A stretch of 64,000 nt of DNA, taken from assembly GCF_006715025.1 (NCBI RefSeq), contig NZ_VFMK01000001.1, forward strand, positions 2,480,001-2,544,000, read 5' to 3'. The translations under genes and the position numbers were made by a program. The notes beneath the pieces were generated by a model. That model did no database searches, was not told the origin of the DNA, and saw only the letters and a list, made by a program, of their open reading frames with translations. The stretch's first letter is position 1, and the number at the start of each line of letters is the position of its first letter. This document shows positions 1 to 8,386 of this stretch, piece by piece. This stretch comes from Serratia fonticola. Its GTDB lineage: Bacteria > Pseudomonadota > Gammaproteobacteria > Enterobacterales > Enterobacteriaceae.

Positions 1-1284
1 CTGGATCACCATATTGCCGATCTGGATCAGATGATCAGCCGCCAGCTCGACGTGGTGATGCATCATCCCGAATTCCAGAAAGTCGAGTCCGCCTGGCGCG
101 GCCTGAAGCAATTGGTTGATGGCACCGATTTCCGCCAGAACGTGAAGATTGAAGTCCTCGATGTCTCCAAAGAAGACCTGCGTCAGGACTTCGAAGACTC
201 GCCAGAAATCATCCAGAGCGGCATGTATCGCCATGCCTATATTCAGGAATATGACACCCCAGGCGGCGAGCCTATCGGCGCGGTGATTTCCAACTATGAA
301 TTTGATGCCGGGGCGCAGGATATCGCTCTGCTGCGCAACATCTCCAAGGTATCGGCTTCTGCCCATATGCCGTTTATCGGCTCCGTTGGTCCTGCTTTCT
401 TCGGCAAATCCAGCATGGAAGAAGTGGCCGCCATCAAAGATATCGGTAACTACTTTGATCGTGCCGAATACATCAAGTGGAAGTCATTCCGTGAAACCGA
501 CGATGCCCGCTATATCGGCCTGACGATGCCGCGTGTATTGGGGCGTCTGCCTTATGGCCCGGATACCGTGCCGGTTCGCAGCTTCAACTATGTTGAAGAA
601 GTCAAAGGTCCGGATCATGAGAAATACCTGTGGACCAACGCCTCGTTCGCCTTTGCTGCCAACATGGTGAAGAGCTTTATCAAGAACGGCTGGTGCGTGC
701 AGATCCGTGGGCCGCAGGCTGGCGGCGCGGTGACTGACCTGCCGATCCACCTGTATGACCTGGGCACCGGTAATCAGGTGAAGATCCCGTCAGAGGTGAT
801 GATCCCGGAAACCCGCGAGTTCGAGTTTGCCAATCTAGGCTTTATCCCGTTGTCTTACTACAAAAACCGCGATTATGCCTGCTTCTTCTCGGCCAACTCC
901 GCGCAGAAACCGGCACTGTACGACACCGCAGATGCTACCGCCAACAGCCGTATCAACTCACGCCTGCCGTACATCTTCCTGCTGTCGCGCATTGCCCATT
1001 ATCTGAAGCTGATACAGCGTGAAAACATCGGTACTACCAAAGATCGCCGCCTGTTGGAGCTGGAACTGAATAACTGGGTGCGTGGGCTGGTGACCGAGAT
1101 GACCGATCCCGGTGACGACCTGCAGGCATCTCACCCGCTGCGTGATGCCAAAGTGGAAGTTGAAGACATTGAAGACAACCCAGGTTTCTTCCGCGTGAAG
1201 CTGTATGCCGTACCGCACTTCCAGGTGGAAGGGCTGGACGTCAATCTGTCTCTGGTTTCCCAGATGCCAAAAGCGAAAGCGTAA
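1..1284 (+). CDS. tssC: T6SS sheath large subunit TssC/VipB (5' truncated by window)
   Basis: This is the large subunit of the contractile tail sheath, which forms a complex with TssB around the Hcp tube in the cytoplasm and is recycled by ClpV. The reading frame is open from base 1, so the start codon lies outside the window; 427 codons remain of a family of roughly 490. The body matches TssC throughout, including the stretch with AFFGKSSMEEVA, RVLGRLPYGPDT and the GWCVQIRGPQAGG segment, and the C-terminal part that follows LPYIFLLSRIAHYLK. The tssB gene is expected immediately upstream. tssK follows after 15 bases. Family assignment is secure. Confidence 0.97.
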   Translation: MDHHIADLDQMISRQLDVVMHHPEFQKVESAWRGLKQLVDGTDFRQNVKIEVLDVSKEDLRQDFEDSPEIIQSGMYRHAYIQEYDTPGGEPIGAVISNYEFDAGAQDIALLRNISKVSASAHMPFIGSVGPAFFGKSSMEEVAAIKDIGNYFDRAEYIKWKSFRETDDARYIGLTMPRVLGRLPYGPDTVPVRSFNYVEEVKGPDHEKYLWTNASFAFAANMVKSFIKNGWCVQIRGPQAGGAVTDLPIHLYDLGTGNQVKIPSEVMIPETREFEFANLGFIPLSYYKNRDYACFFSANSAQKPALYDTADATANSRINSRLPYIFLLSRIAHYLKLIQRENIGTTKDRRLLELELNNWVRGLVTEMTDPGDDLQASHPLRDAKVEVEDIEDNPGFFRVKLYAVPHFQVEGLDVNLSLVSQMPKAKA

Positions 1285-1299
1285 TACGCCGGAGTTGTG

Positions 1300-2637
1300 A
1301 TGAAGATTTACCGTCCGTTATGGACTGAAGGGGCCTTTTTGGCCCCCCAACAGTTCCAGCAGCAAGCGAATTGGGAGGCTTATCTCAATGACTGCGTGGC
1401 GCATCTGGCTCTGGCCTACCCTTGGGGCGTGTTGAAGGCCGAGTTTGATGAAGGGGCACTGGCGGTATCGCGCCTGAATGCACAGCATCTGGTGATTCGT
1501 TTTCCTGATGGCACGCTGCTGGACTCACAGGTGTCTGACAATCTTCCTCCGGCGCTGGATACCTCCCTGCTGCGTGGGCGTGACTCGGCCACGGTATTGC
1601 TGGCTTTACCGCTGTTGCATGCCAACGGGGGCAATGTGGATAGCAGTGGCCGCAGCGAACGCCCACAGCGCTATCGGCAGGAGTGGGTATCGGTGCAGGA
1701 TCTGTTGGGGGATGACAGCACCGATATGGCGGTGATGCGCTATGCGGCTTCGCTGCGGTATGCACATGAAGAAAACAACGAGTATCTGACGTGTCCAGTG
1801 GCGCGTCTGGTTCGTAATGGCCAGGGGCAGTGGAGCCTGGATGCCAGCTTTGTTCCCCCTTTACTGGCGTTTTCTGCCAGTCCTTCTCTCCAGGCACAAT
1901 TATTACAGTTGACCCATCAGTTGAAGGCCAAGCGCCAGCGCCTGATGGGGATGCGCCGCGAAAGTAACCAGCGCATGGCCGATTTCGCCGTGGCGGACGT
2001 GTCGTTGTTCTGGCTGCTCAATGCGCTCAACAGCCATGAGCCAGTGCTGAATGCCCTGATGGCCCAGCCCCAGTTACCGCCTGAGCTGATCTACCGTGAA
2101 CTGGCCCGCCTGGCCGGTAGCCTGCTGACTTTCTCGCTGGAGCATGACACGGAGGCGATCCCGGTTTATCGGCATGAAGCCCCTGAACAGGTGTTTCCAC
2201 CGTTGTTTGCCCTGCTGAGCGAACTGCTGGAAGCCAGCCTGCCTTCACGCGTGTTGGCGATCGAACTGGTACACGAAGGCAACTTCTGGAAAGGGGTACT
2301 GCACGATGCCCGTCTGCGAGAAGACGCGGATCTCTATCTCTCGGTGCGTTCGACGTTGCCCGCTCATCAGTTGCAATCACAGTTTCCGCTGTTGTGTAAA
2401 GCCGGTAGCCCGGACGATGTGGCCGATATCGTCAACGTGGCGCTCAACGGCGTGCCATTAAAGCCATTGAGCCATGTGCCTGCGGCTATCCCAATGCGTT
2501 TGGAGAACCAGTATTTTGCCCTTGAACTGACTCACCCGGCAGCCGTTGCCATGCTGGCAGCGGGCAGTTGCGCGTTCTATGTACCGGGAATTCTGGGTGA
2601 TATTCAGTTGGAATTGTTTGCGGTGTTGCGCTCATGA
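1300..2637 (+). CDS. tssK: T6SS baseplate protein TssK
   Basis: TssK connects the baseplate (TssEFG) to the membrane complex (TssJLM) and is cytoplasmic. The 445-residue length and the N-terminal MKIYRPLWTEGAFLAPQQFQ pattern are typical of the family. A GTG at 1297 is also in frame, but the GGAG at 1291-1294 is only two bases from it and five from the ATG at 1300, so 1300 is preferred. The 3' end overlaps tssL by four bases, which suggests translational coupling. No unusual residues were seen. Confidence 0.96.
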   Translation: MKIYRPLWTEGAFLAPQQFQQQANWEAYLNDCVAHLALAYPWGVLKAEFDEGALAVSRLNAQHLVIRFPDGTLLDSQVSDNLPPALDTSLLRGRDSATVLLALPLLHANGGNVDSSGRSERPQRYRQEWVSVQDLLGDDSTDMAVMRYAASLRYAHEENNEYLTCPVARLVRNGQGQWSLDASFVPPLLAFSASPSLQAQLLQLTHQLKAKRQRLMGMRRESNQRMADFAVADVSLFWLLNALNSHEPVLNALMAQPQLPPELIYRELARLAGSLLTFSLEHDTEAIPVYRHEAPEQVFPPLFALLSELLEASLPSRVLAIELVHEGNFWKGVLHDARLREDADLYLSVRSTLPAHQLQSQFPLLCKAGSPDDVADIVNVALNGVPLKPLSHVPAAIPMRLENQYFALELTHPAAVAMLAAGSCAFYVPGILGDIQLELFAVLRS

Positions 2638-3296
2638 CAACGTCACTCTCTAAAGAATCGATTGCCGTGGACGAGATTTTCCACGACACCTGGTTGATGG
2701 TGTGCCAGTTACGCAATGGGGTTCCGGCGCAGGACGGCCAGGCACTGTATCGCAAAGCCTGCGCGCAGATAGATGCCGCACGGCAGGCGCTGGAAGCGGC
2801 AGGCGTTGCCGCACCGGCGGCAGAGCATATGCTTTATGCCCAATGCGCGTTGCTGGATGAAACCGTGATGGGCCGCCAGGCACAGGACTCTGGCTACAGT
2901 GAATGGCTGAAATCACCGCTACAGGCCCGCTATTTCAATACGCTGTCTGCCGGGGAGCTGTTGTGGGAGCGTATTCGCACGGTGTTGCATGATCCGGTGC
3001 CAGACAGGAACGTATTGACCTGTTTTCATCGCGTATTGCTGCTGGGGTTCAGTGGGCGTTACCGCGAGGATGGCAATCAACGGCGGGAAGATGTTTTGGC
3101 CGCATTGGCTCGTCAGGTTCCCCCGTTCACTCTTCCAACCAAGGATGCGTTGATCGTCCGCCCGTCGGCGCGGCGTTATCGCTCAGGCCGCAGCACGCTT
3201 TGGTGGCGTTGGTTGGCGCTGGTGGTGGTGTTGGCAGGGTTATGGTGGGGTTTGGATACCGCTTTGCAGCAACTCGTCCATCAGAGACTGCCTTAA
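2634..3296 (+). CDS. tssL: T6SS membrane complex protein TssL (DotU/IcmH family)
   Basis: TssL is the tail-anchored inner-membrane protein that joins TssM and TssJ in the trans-envelope complex. The 220 residues show the DotU domain with YAQCALLDE near residue 68 and LLLGFSGRYR near residue 135, followed by a single C-terminal membrane helix at about residues 188-208 after an arginine-rich stretch. Its ATG overlaps the tssK stop (ATGA). It has no peptidoglycan-binding domain of its own; the next gene supplies an OmpA domain, which is how the two functions are split in several enterobacterial clusters. Confidence 0.95.
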   Translation: MTTSLSKESIAVDEIFHDTWLMVCQLRNGVPAQDGQALYRKACAQIDAARQALEAAGVAAPAAEHMLYAQCALLDETVMGRQAQDSGYSEWLKSPLQARYFNTLSAGELLWERIRTVLHDPVPDRNVLTCFHRVLLLGFSGRYREDGNQRREDVLAALARQVPPFTLPTKDALIVRPSARRYRSGRSTLWWRWLALVVVLAGLWWGLDTALQQLVHQRLP

Positions 3297-3305
3297 GGAA
3301 ACAGG

Positions 3306-5045
3306 ATGAGTGTGGTTTTAAAACGCGTCTTATGGTGCTGGGGCGGTTTACTTGGCCTGGTGGTGCTCTGGGGTTTTCTGCCCCTGAGCCCGGCAGGCCT
3401 GTGGGGCATGACGCTGCTGGTTATCTTGCTGGTGGCGGTAACGTGTGGGTGGTTGACCCGCTCTGCGCATGCCCTGAACGCCAAGATCGCGCTGGCAACG
3501 GCGCCGGTACTGCCACCGGCAGGATTTGACGGCGTTCTCGTACTGGTTTGCGGTGACAGTGCGCCACTGTTGTTTGATGCCAGCGAACGGCGCGAGGTTC
3601 GTCAGGGGTGGTATCTGGCGGTCCCAACACCTGAGCGGTTTTTACACACTGTGCAATGGATTGCCGCTCATCACCCGATTTGGCTGCCACAGATTGTGGT
3701 GATGCTTTGTGTCGTGCCCGAGCGGCACAGCGATGAAGCCCAGTTACGAGGCGATTTGTATCAGTGGCGCGTGGCGATCAACCAGTGTCGCTCATGGTTG
3801 CAAGGAGAGCCGCCAGTCATCCTGTGCGGCTATGTGAATCCCGTGGTGAACCTGAGTGAGACACAGGCCCCACTCTGGTTTGCCGATGTTGGTGATGTCG
3901 CCGGTGTCTCGGTCTGGGGGGCGGATAACAGCGTCCAGCCTTATCCGCGTTGGGCAGCGGCGTTAAGCGGTAAGACACTGTCTGAGCGGTTTATGCAGGG
4001 TATCGCGCTTGACGCCTGGATGAGCTGGCTGGCAACGGTGGTGATGGATGAATGGCAGTGTTCAAAAACGGCGTTGCCGGTATTGCCTGTCAGCCTGTGG
4101 GCGGTGAATTTTACCCCTGTGGTCGACGTGGAGAATAACCTGTGGCAGCAGGTGCTACGGGAACAGACAACGCTTGAGGCACCTTTGGCTACCGTGCCTG
4201 GCGCGTTGCCTTTCCCAGACCTTTTTTTACCCTTGCTGCCACATCGGCAAGGGCTTACGCCGATACAGCGTTTCGCCTGCCGTGGGGCGTTGCTGTTTGC
4301 CGGGGCCCTGGCGATTGCGCTGTTGGCCAGTTTTATCAATAACCAGCGCGTGATCGACAGCGTTGGCGACGATCTGGCGCGCTACCGCGCGTTAAGCGGC
4401 ACGCCACCCGAGCCAAAACTGCTCGCCCAACAGCGGCTGCGTGAGGATGAGCAGCTGCTGGCTCGCTACCAGCGCCAGGGGGTGCCATTGTCGCTTGGCC
4501 TGGGGTTATATCAGGGCATGACGCTGTATCCGGTGGTTCAGGCCGCGCTGGGCGACTGGGTAGCGCCTGTACCGGCAGTGCCTGTCGTGCCGCCAACGCC
4601 GACCGTGGTGATACAGGCTGCGCCGCAAACCGTGCGTCTGGACAGCCTTTCGCTGTTCGATACTGGCAAATATCAGTTGAAAAACGACTCCACCAAAGTG
4701 CTGGTGGCGGCGTTGATGAACATTAAGGCCAAGCCCGGCTGGCTGATTGTAGTGGCTGGGCATACTGACATCACTGGGGACGCAAAGGCGAATCAAATCC
4801 TGTCCCTCAAACGGGCGGAAGCGGTGCGCGACTGGATGTTACAGACCAGCGATGTTTCCCCCACCTGCTTTGCGGTGCAGGGGTTCGGGGCGACCCGGCC
4901 TGTCGCCTCCAACGACACCGAACAGGGGCGAGCAGCAAACCGAAGAGTAGAGATCAGTCTGGTACCGCAGGCGAATGCCTGCCAGGGGCCAGACAGTATA
5001 ACGCCGCCGGAACAAGATAGCGGCTTCGACAATCAAGGAGAGTAA
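3306..5045 (+). CDS. T6SS-associated OmpA-family peptidoglycan-binding membrane protein (TagL-like)
   Basis: The 579-residue protein starts with two membrane helices (about residues 5-50). A long soluble domain of no recognised family follows, then another helix near residues 325-342. A coiled, proline-rich linker leads to a C-terminal OmpA-like domain. The OmpA part carries the HTD, LSxxRAxxV and AANRRVEIS signatures of peptidoglycan binding. It probably anchors the membrane complex to the cell wall, the role TagL plays in other T6SS clusters. A good Shine-Dalgarno (AAGGAAACAGG) precedes the ATG, and hcp follows after two bases. The OmpA assignment is secure; the central domain is not identified. 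Confidence 0.85.
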   Translation: MSVVLKRVLWCWGGLLGLVVLWGFLPLSPAGLWGMTLLVILLVAVTCGWLTRSAHALNAKIALATAPVLPPAGFDGVLVLVCGDSAPLLFDASERREVRQGWYLAVPTPERFLHTVQWIAAHHPIWLPQIVVMLCVVPERHSDEAQLRGDLYQWRVAINQCRSWLQGEPPVILCGYVNPVVNLSETQAPLWFADVGDVAGVSVWGADNSVQPYPRWAAALSGKTLSERFMQGIALDAWMSWLATVVMDEWQCSKTALPVLPVSLWAVNFTPVVDVENNLWQQVLREQTTLEAPLATVPGALPFPDLFLPLLPHRQGLTPIQRFACRGALLFAGALAIALLASFINNQRVIDSVGDDLARYRALSGTPPEPKLLAQQRLREDEQLLARYQRQGVPLSLGLGLYQGMTLYPVVQAALGDWVAPVPAVPVVPPTPTVVIQAAPQTVRLDSLSLFDTGKYQLKNDSTKVLVAALMNIKAKPGWLIVVAGHTDITGDAKANQILSLKRAEAVRDWMLQTSDVSPTCFAVQGFGATRPVASNDTEQGRAANRRVEISLVPQANACQGPDSITPPEQDSGFDNQGE

Positions 5046-5047
5046 AC

Positions 5048-5539
5048 ATGGCAATTCCAGTCTATCTGTGGCTGAAGGACGACGGCGGTGCGGACATCAA
5101 AGGTTCGGTGGACGTACAAAGTCGCGAAGGGAGCATCGAAGTGGTGGCGCAGGATCATAGCCTGTACATCCCGACTGACAATAACACTGGCAAGTTGACC
5201 GGCACACGTATCCATACCCCTTTCATCTTTACCAAGGAAATCGATGCGTCCAGCCCTTATCTCTATAAGGCGGTGACCACTGGGCAAACGCTGAAAACGG
5301 CCGAGTTCAAATGGTACCGCATCGATGATGCCGGTCAGGAAGTGGAGTACTTCAACACCAAACTGGACAACGTGAAAGTGGTGAAAGTGGCGCCTAAGAT
5401 GCACGACATCAAGGATCCGGGTAAGGAAAAGCACAACCATCTGGAACTGGTGGAACTGCGCTACGAGAAAATCACCTGGACCTATAAAGACGGCAACATT
5501 ATTCATTCTGACAGCTGGAACGAACGCGCCACGGCGTAA
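5048..5539 (+). CDS. hcp: T6SS inner-tube protein Hcp (TssD)
   Basis: Hcp forms hexameric rings that stack into the inner tube and is expelled on contraction, in some systems with small effectors bound in its lumen. The 163 residues begin MAIPVYLWLKDDGG and contain the family pattern HTPFIFTKEIDASSPYLYKA and a C-terminal ITWTYKDGNIIHSDSWNE. An AAGGAGAG ribosome site sits at a good distance. A hairpin with a T run follows the stop (5546-5582), which may partly end transcription and help make hcp the most abundant product of the operon. Confidence 0.98.
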   Translation: MAIPVYLWLKDDGGADIKGSVDVQSREGSIEVVAQDHSLYIPTDNNTGKLTGTRIHTPFIFTKEIDASSPYLYKAVTTGQTLKTAEFKWYRIDDAGQEVEYFNTKLDNVKVVKVAPKMHDIKDPGKEKHNHLELVELRYEKITWTYKDGNIIHSDSWNERATA

Positions 5540-5545
5540 CCTGGT

Positions 5546-5582
5546 GGCAGGCGGTGTTACCGTCTGCCCTTCCGCTGTTTTT
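5546..5582 (+). terminator. Hairpin plus T-run after hcp, likely partial terminator
   Basis: Arms 5546-5555 and 5559-5568 pair over ten positions with one G-T wobble around a GTT loop, and TTTTT follows at 5578-5582. The T run is nine bases from the stem, so termination is probably incomplete. It lies between hcp and clpV within one operon and would raise hcp message relative to downstream genes. Confidence 0.5.
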
Positions 5583-5707
5583 CCCTAGCGTCTGTTGCAG
5601 GCATTAGGCAAAGACAACGTAATTTTATTAGGTAACCTTATGGGCCTCGGTTAACGGCTATGGGCGGTAGCGTGCTCGAACGTTCTGGGAAAAATGGGAA
5701 AAGAACT

Positions 5708-8386
5708 ATGGAAAATCAGTCAGCTATTTTATTACGCCGCTTAAATTCTTATTGCGCGCAGGCTCTTGAGGCTGCGGCAACATTGTGCCAGACCCGTGCC
5801 CACGCGGAAATTACCATTGAGCACTGGCTGCTGAAGTTGCTGGAACTCGGTGAGGGCGATATCACCGTGCTGGCCCGGCGCTATGACTGGGATATGGACG
5901 GGGTATGGCAGTCGCTGCTGGCGACGCTGGACGGTTTGCCACGTTCCGTTCGCAGCCGCCCGCACCTTTCTGTAGCGGTATTAAACCTGATCAAACAGGC
6001 CTGGCTGGCGGCATCGTTAGATGAGGACGCCCAGCAAATTCGCAGTGTGCATCTGCTGGCCGCGCTGATGGCCAAACCGGCGCAGCTTGCCACCGATGGG
6101 CTATGGCCGCTTTTAAGCCTGAGCCCGGCGCAGTTACAGCGCCTGCGTCCACTGCTGGATACGCGTTCTGACGAGCGCCCGGAATTGCAACAGCAGGCGG
6201 AGCTGGGTAGCCATCCGACCAGCTTGCCCACACAGGATATTGAAGCGGGTACCGTCAGCGATCCTTTACAGGTCATGCAGCAGCCGAATGACGCCTTGCT
6301 GGCGGTATTGGACCGTTTTACGCAGGATGTGACCGCCAAAGCCAGGGATAATCAACTGGATCCGGTGTTTGGTCGTGATGATGAGATCCGCCAGATGGTG
6401 GATATCCTTTCCCGTCGCCGCAAGAATAACCCGATTCTGGTCGGGGAGCCGGGAGTCGGGAAAACCGCCCTGGTGGAGGGGCTGGCGCTGCGTATCGCTG
6501 AAGGGAACGTGCCAGACAGCCTGAAAACGGTCAGCGTGCGCACGCTGGATCTCGGGCTGCTGCAGGCCGGAGCCGGGGTGAAGGGAGAGTTTGAGCAACG
6601 CCTGAAGAACGTGATTGCGGCAGTACAGCAATCGCCCAATCCGATCCTGTTATTTATCGACGAAGCGCACACCATTATCGGTGCGGGCAATCAGGCCGGT
6701 GGTGCTGATGCTGCCAACCTGCTTAAACCGGCATTGGCGCGCGGTGAGCTACGTACCATCGCCGCGACCACCTGGTCGGAATACAAACAGTATTTTGAAC
6801 GTGATGCCGCCTTGGAGCGCCGCTTCCAGATGGTGAAAGTCGATGAGCCGGACGACGAGACCGCCTGCCTGATGCTGCGTGGCCTGAAAGAACGTTATGC
6901 CACGCACCATGGTGTTCACATTACCGATGAAGCGGTGAAGGCGGCGGTCACGCTGTCCCGCCGTTACCTGACCGGTCGTCAACTGCCGGACAAAGCGATC
7001 GATCTGCTCGACACGGCCAGCGCACGGGTGCGCATGAGCCTGGATACCAAGCCCGCGCAACTGATGTTGGTTAACTCAGAGCTGCTGGCGTTGGATATGG
7101 AGCAGCAGGCAATCGAACAGGATATGGTGCTGAGTTCGGATACCGATCCTGCTCGCCTGGCAGATATCACCGACTGGCGTGACGTGCTGCAAAAGCAACT
7201 GACCGAGCTGGAAAAACAGTATCAGCAAGAGAAAACCTTGACCCAGCAGCTACTGGAGTTGCGTAAAGATCCCAGCCGTGCGGAAGAACGCACGCAACTG
7301 CAACAGCAACTTAACGCGCTGCAGAATAACATCCGTCTGCTTTCGTTGGATGTGGATGCCCGCACCGTGGCCACGGTGGTTGCAGATTGGACCGGCGTGC
7401 CGCTAGGTAGCCTGTTGAAAGACGAACAGACCAGCCTGCTGCAACTGGAGCACAACCTGGGCCAGCGCGTGATCGGCCAGGATGCGGCTTTGCTGGCGGT
7501 GGCGCAACGGCTGCGTGCCTCTAAAACCGGCCTGACGGCAGAAACCGGCCCATTGGGGGTATTCCTGCTGGTTGGTCCGAGCGGCGTAGGCAAAACCGAA
7601 ACCGCATTGGCGTTGGCCGACAGCCTGTTCGGTGGTGATAAATCGTTGATCACCATCAATCTGTCTGAATACCAGGAAGCGCATACCGTTTCGCAGTTGA
7701 AAGGTTCACCTCCGGGCTATGTGGGTTATGGGCAGGGTGGCGTTCTTACCGAAGCAGTGCGTCAGCGCCCTTACAGCGTGGTGTTGCTTGATGAAGTGGA
7801 AAAGGCGCACCGCGACGTGTTGAGCCTGTTCTATCAGGTGTTTGATCGTGGCGTTATGCGCGATGGTGAAGGGCGTGAGATCGATTTCCGTAATACCGTG
7901 ATCCTGATGACCGCCAACCTGGGCAGCGACCACCTGTTGCAATTGCTGGAGCAGCAGCCGGAAGCGCCGGATTCCAGCCTGCAGGAAGTGCTGCGGCCGA
8001 TCCTGCGTGAGCATTTCCAACCGGCGTTGCTGGCCCGTTTCCAGACGGTGGTTTATCGCCCGCTGACGGCCGCGGCCCTGCGCAGCATTGTGAAGGTCAA
8101 GCTTGAGCAGGTCGCCCAGCGCCTGGAACGCCATTACGGGCTTGAATGCACCATCGAAGAGAGCCTGTACGATACGTTGGTGGCGGCCTGTCTGCTGCCA
8201 GACAGCGGCGCGCGTAATATCGATAGCCTGTTGAACCAGCAGATTTTGCCGGTGCTGAGCCAGCAACTGCTGCAACAGCAGGAGCAACAGCTGAAGCCGA
8301 AAATGAAGCACCTGCTGTTGGGCTACAGCGACGAGGAAGGGATCACTCTGGAGTTTAGGGCAACGGATGACGAGGTACGCAGATGA
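5708..8386 (+). CDS. clpV: T6SS sheath-recycling AAA+ ATPase ClpV/TssH
   Basis: This AAA+ unfoldase dismantles the contracted TssBC sheath. From the ATG at 5708 the protein has 892 residues: a Clp N-domain (about 1-150), the first ATPase domain with Walker A GEPGVGKT at residues 246-253 and LLFIDEAHTIIGAG, a coiled-coil middle domain near 400-530, and the second ATPase domain with GPSGVGKT at residues 623-630. An upstream in-frame ATG at 5660 would add 16 residues absent from the family; MENQSAILLRRLN is the usual beginning. The last four bases overlap vgrG. Confidence 0.96.
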   Translation: MENQSAILLRRLNSYCAQALEAAATLCQTRAHAEITIEHWLLKLLELGEGDITVLARRYDWDMDGVWQSLLATLDGLPRSVRSRPHLSVAVLNLIKQAWLAASLDEDAQQIRSVHLLAALMAKPAQLATDGLWPLLSLSPAQLQRLRPLLDTRSDERPELQQQAELGSHPTSLPTQDIEAGTVSDPLQVMQQPNDALLAVLDRFTQDVTAKARDNQLDPVFGRDDEIRQMVDILSRRRKNNPILVGEPGVGKTALVEGLALRIAEGNVPDSLKTVSVRTLDLGLLQAGAGVKGEFEQRLKNVIAAVQQSPNPILLFIDEAHTIIGAGNQAGGADAANLLKPALARGELRTIAATTWSEYKQYFERDAALERRFQMVKVDEPDDETACLMLRGLKERYATHHGVHITDEAVKAAVTLSRRYLTGRQLPDKAIDLLDTASARVRMSLDTKPAQLMLVNSELLALDMEQQAIEQDMVLSSDTDPARLADITDWRDVLQKQLTELEKQYQQEKTLTQQLLELRKDPSRAEERTQLQQQLNALQNNIRLLSLDVDARTVATVVADWTGVPLGSLLKDEQTSLLQLEHNLGQRVIGQDAALLAVAQRLRASKTGLTAETGPLGVFLLVGPSGVGKTETALALADSLFGGDKSLITINLSEYQEAHTVSQLKGSPPGYVGYGQGGVLTEAVRQRPYSVVLLDEVEKAHRDVLSLFYQVFDRGVMRDGEGREIDFRNTVILMTANLGSDHLLQLLEQQPEAPDSSLQEVLRPILREHFQPALLARFQTVVYRPLTAAALRSIVKVKLEQVAQRLERHYGLECTIEESLYDTLVAACLLPDSGARNIDSLLNQQILPVLSQQLLQQQEQQLKPKMKHLLLGYSDEEGITLEFRATDDEVRR

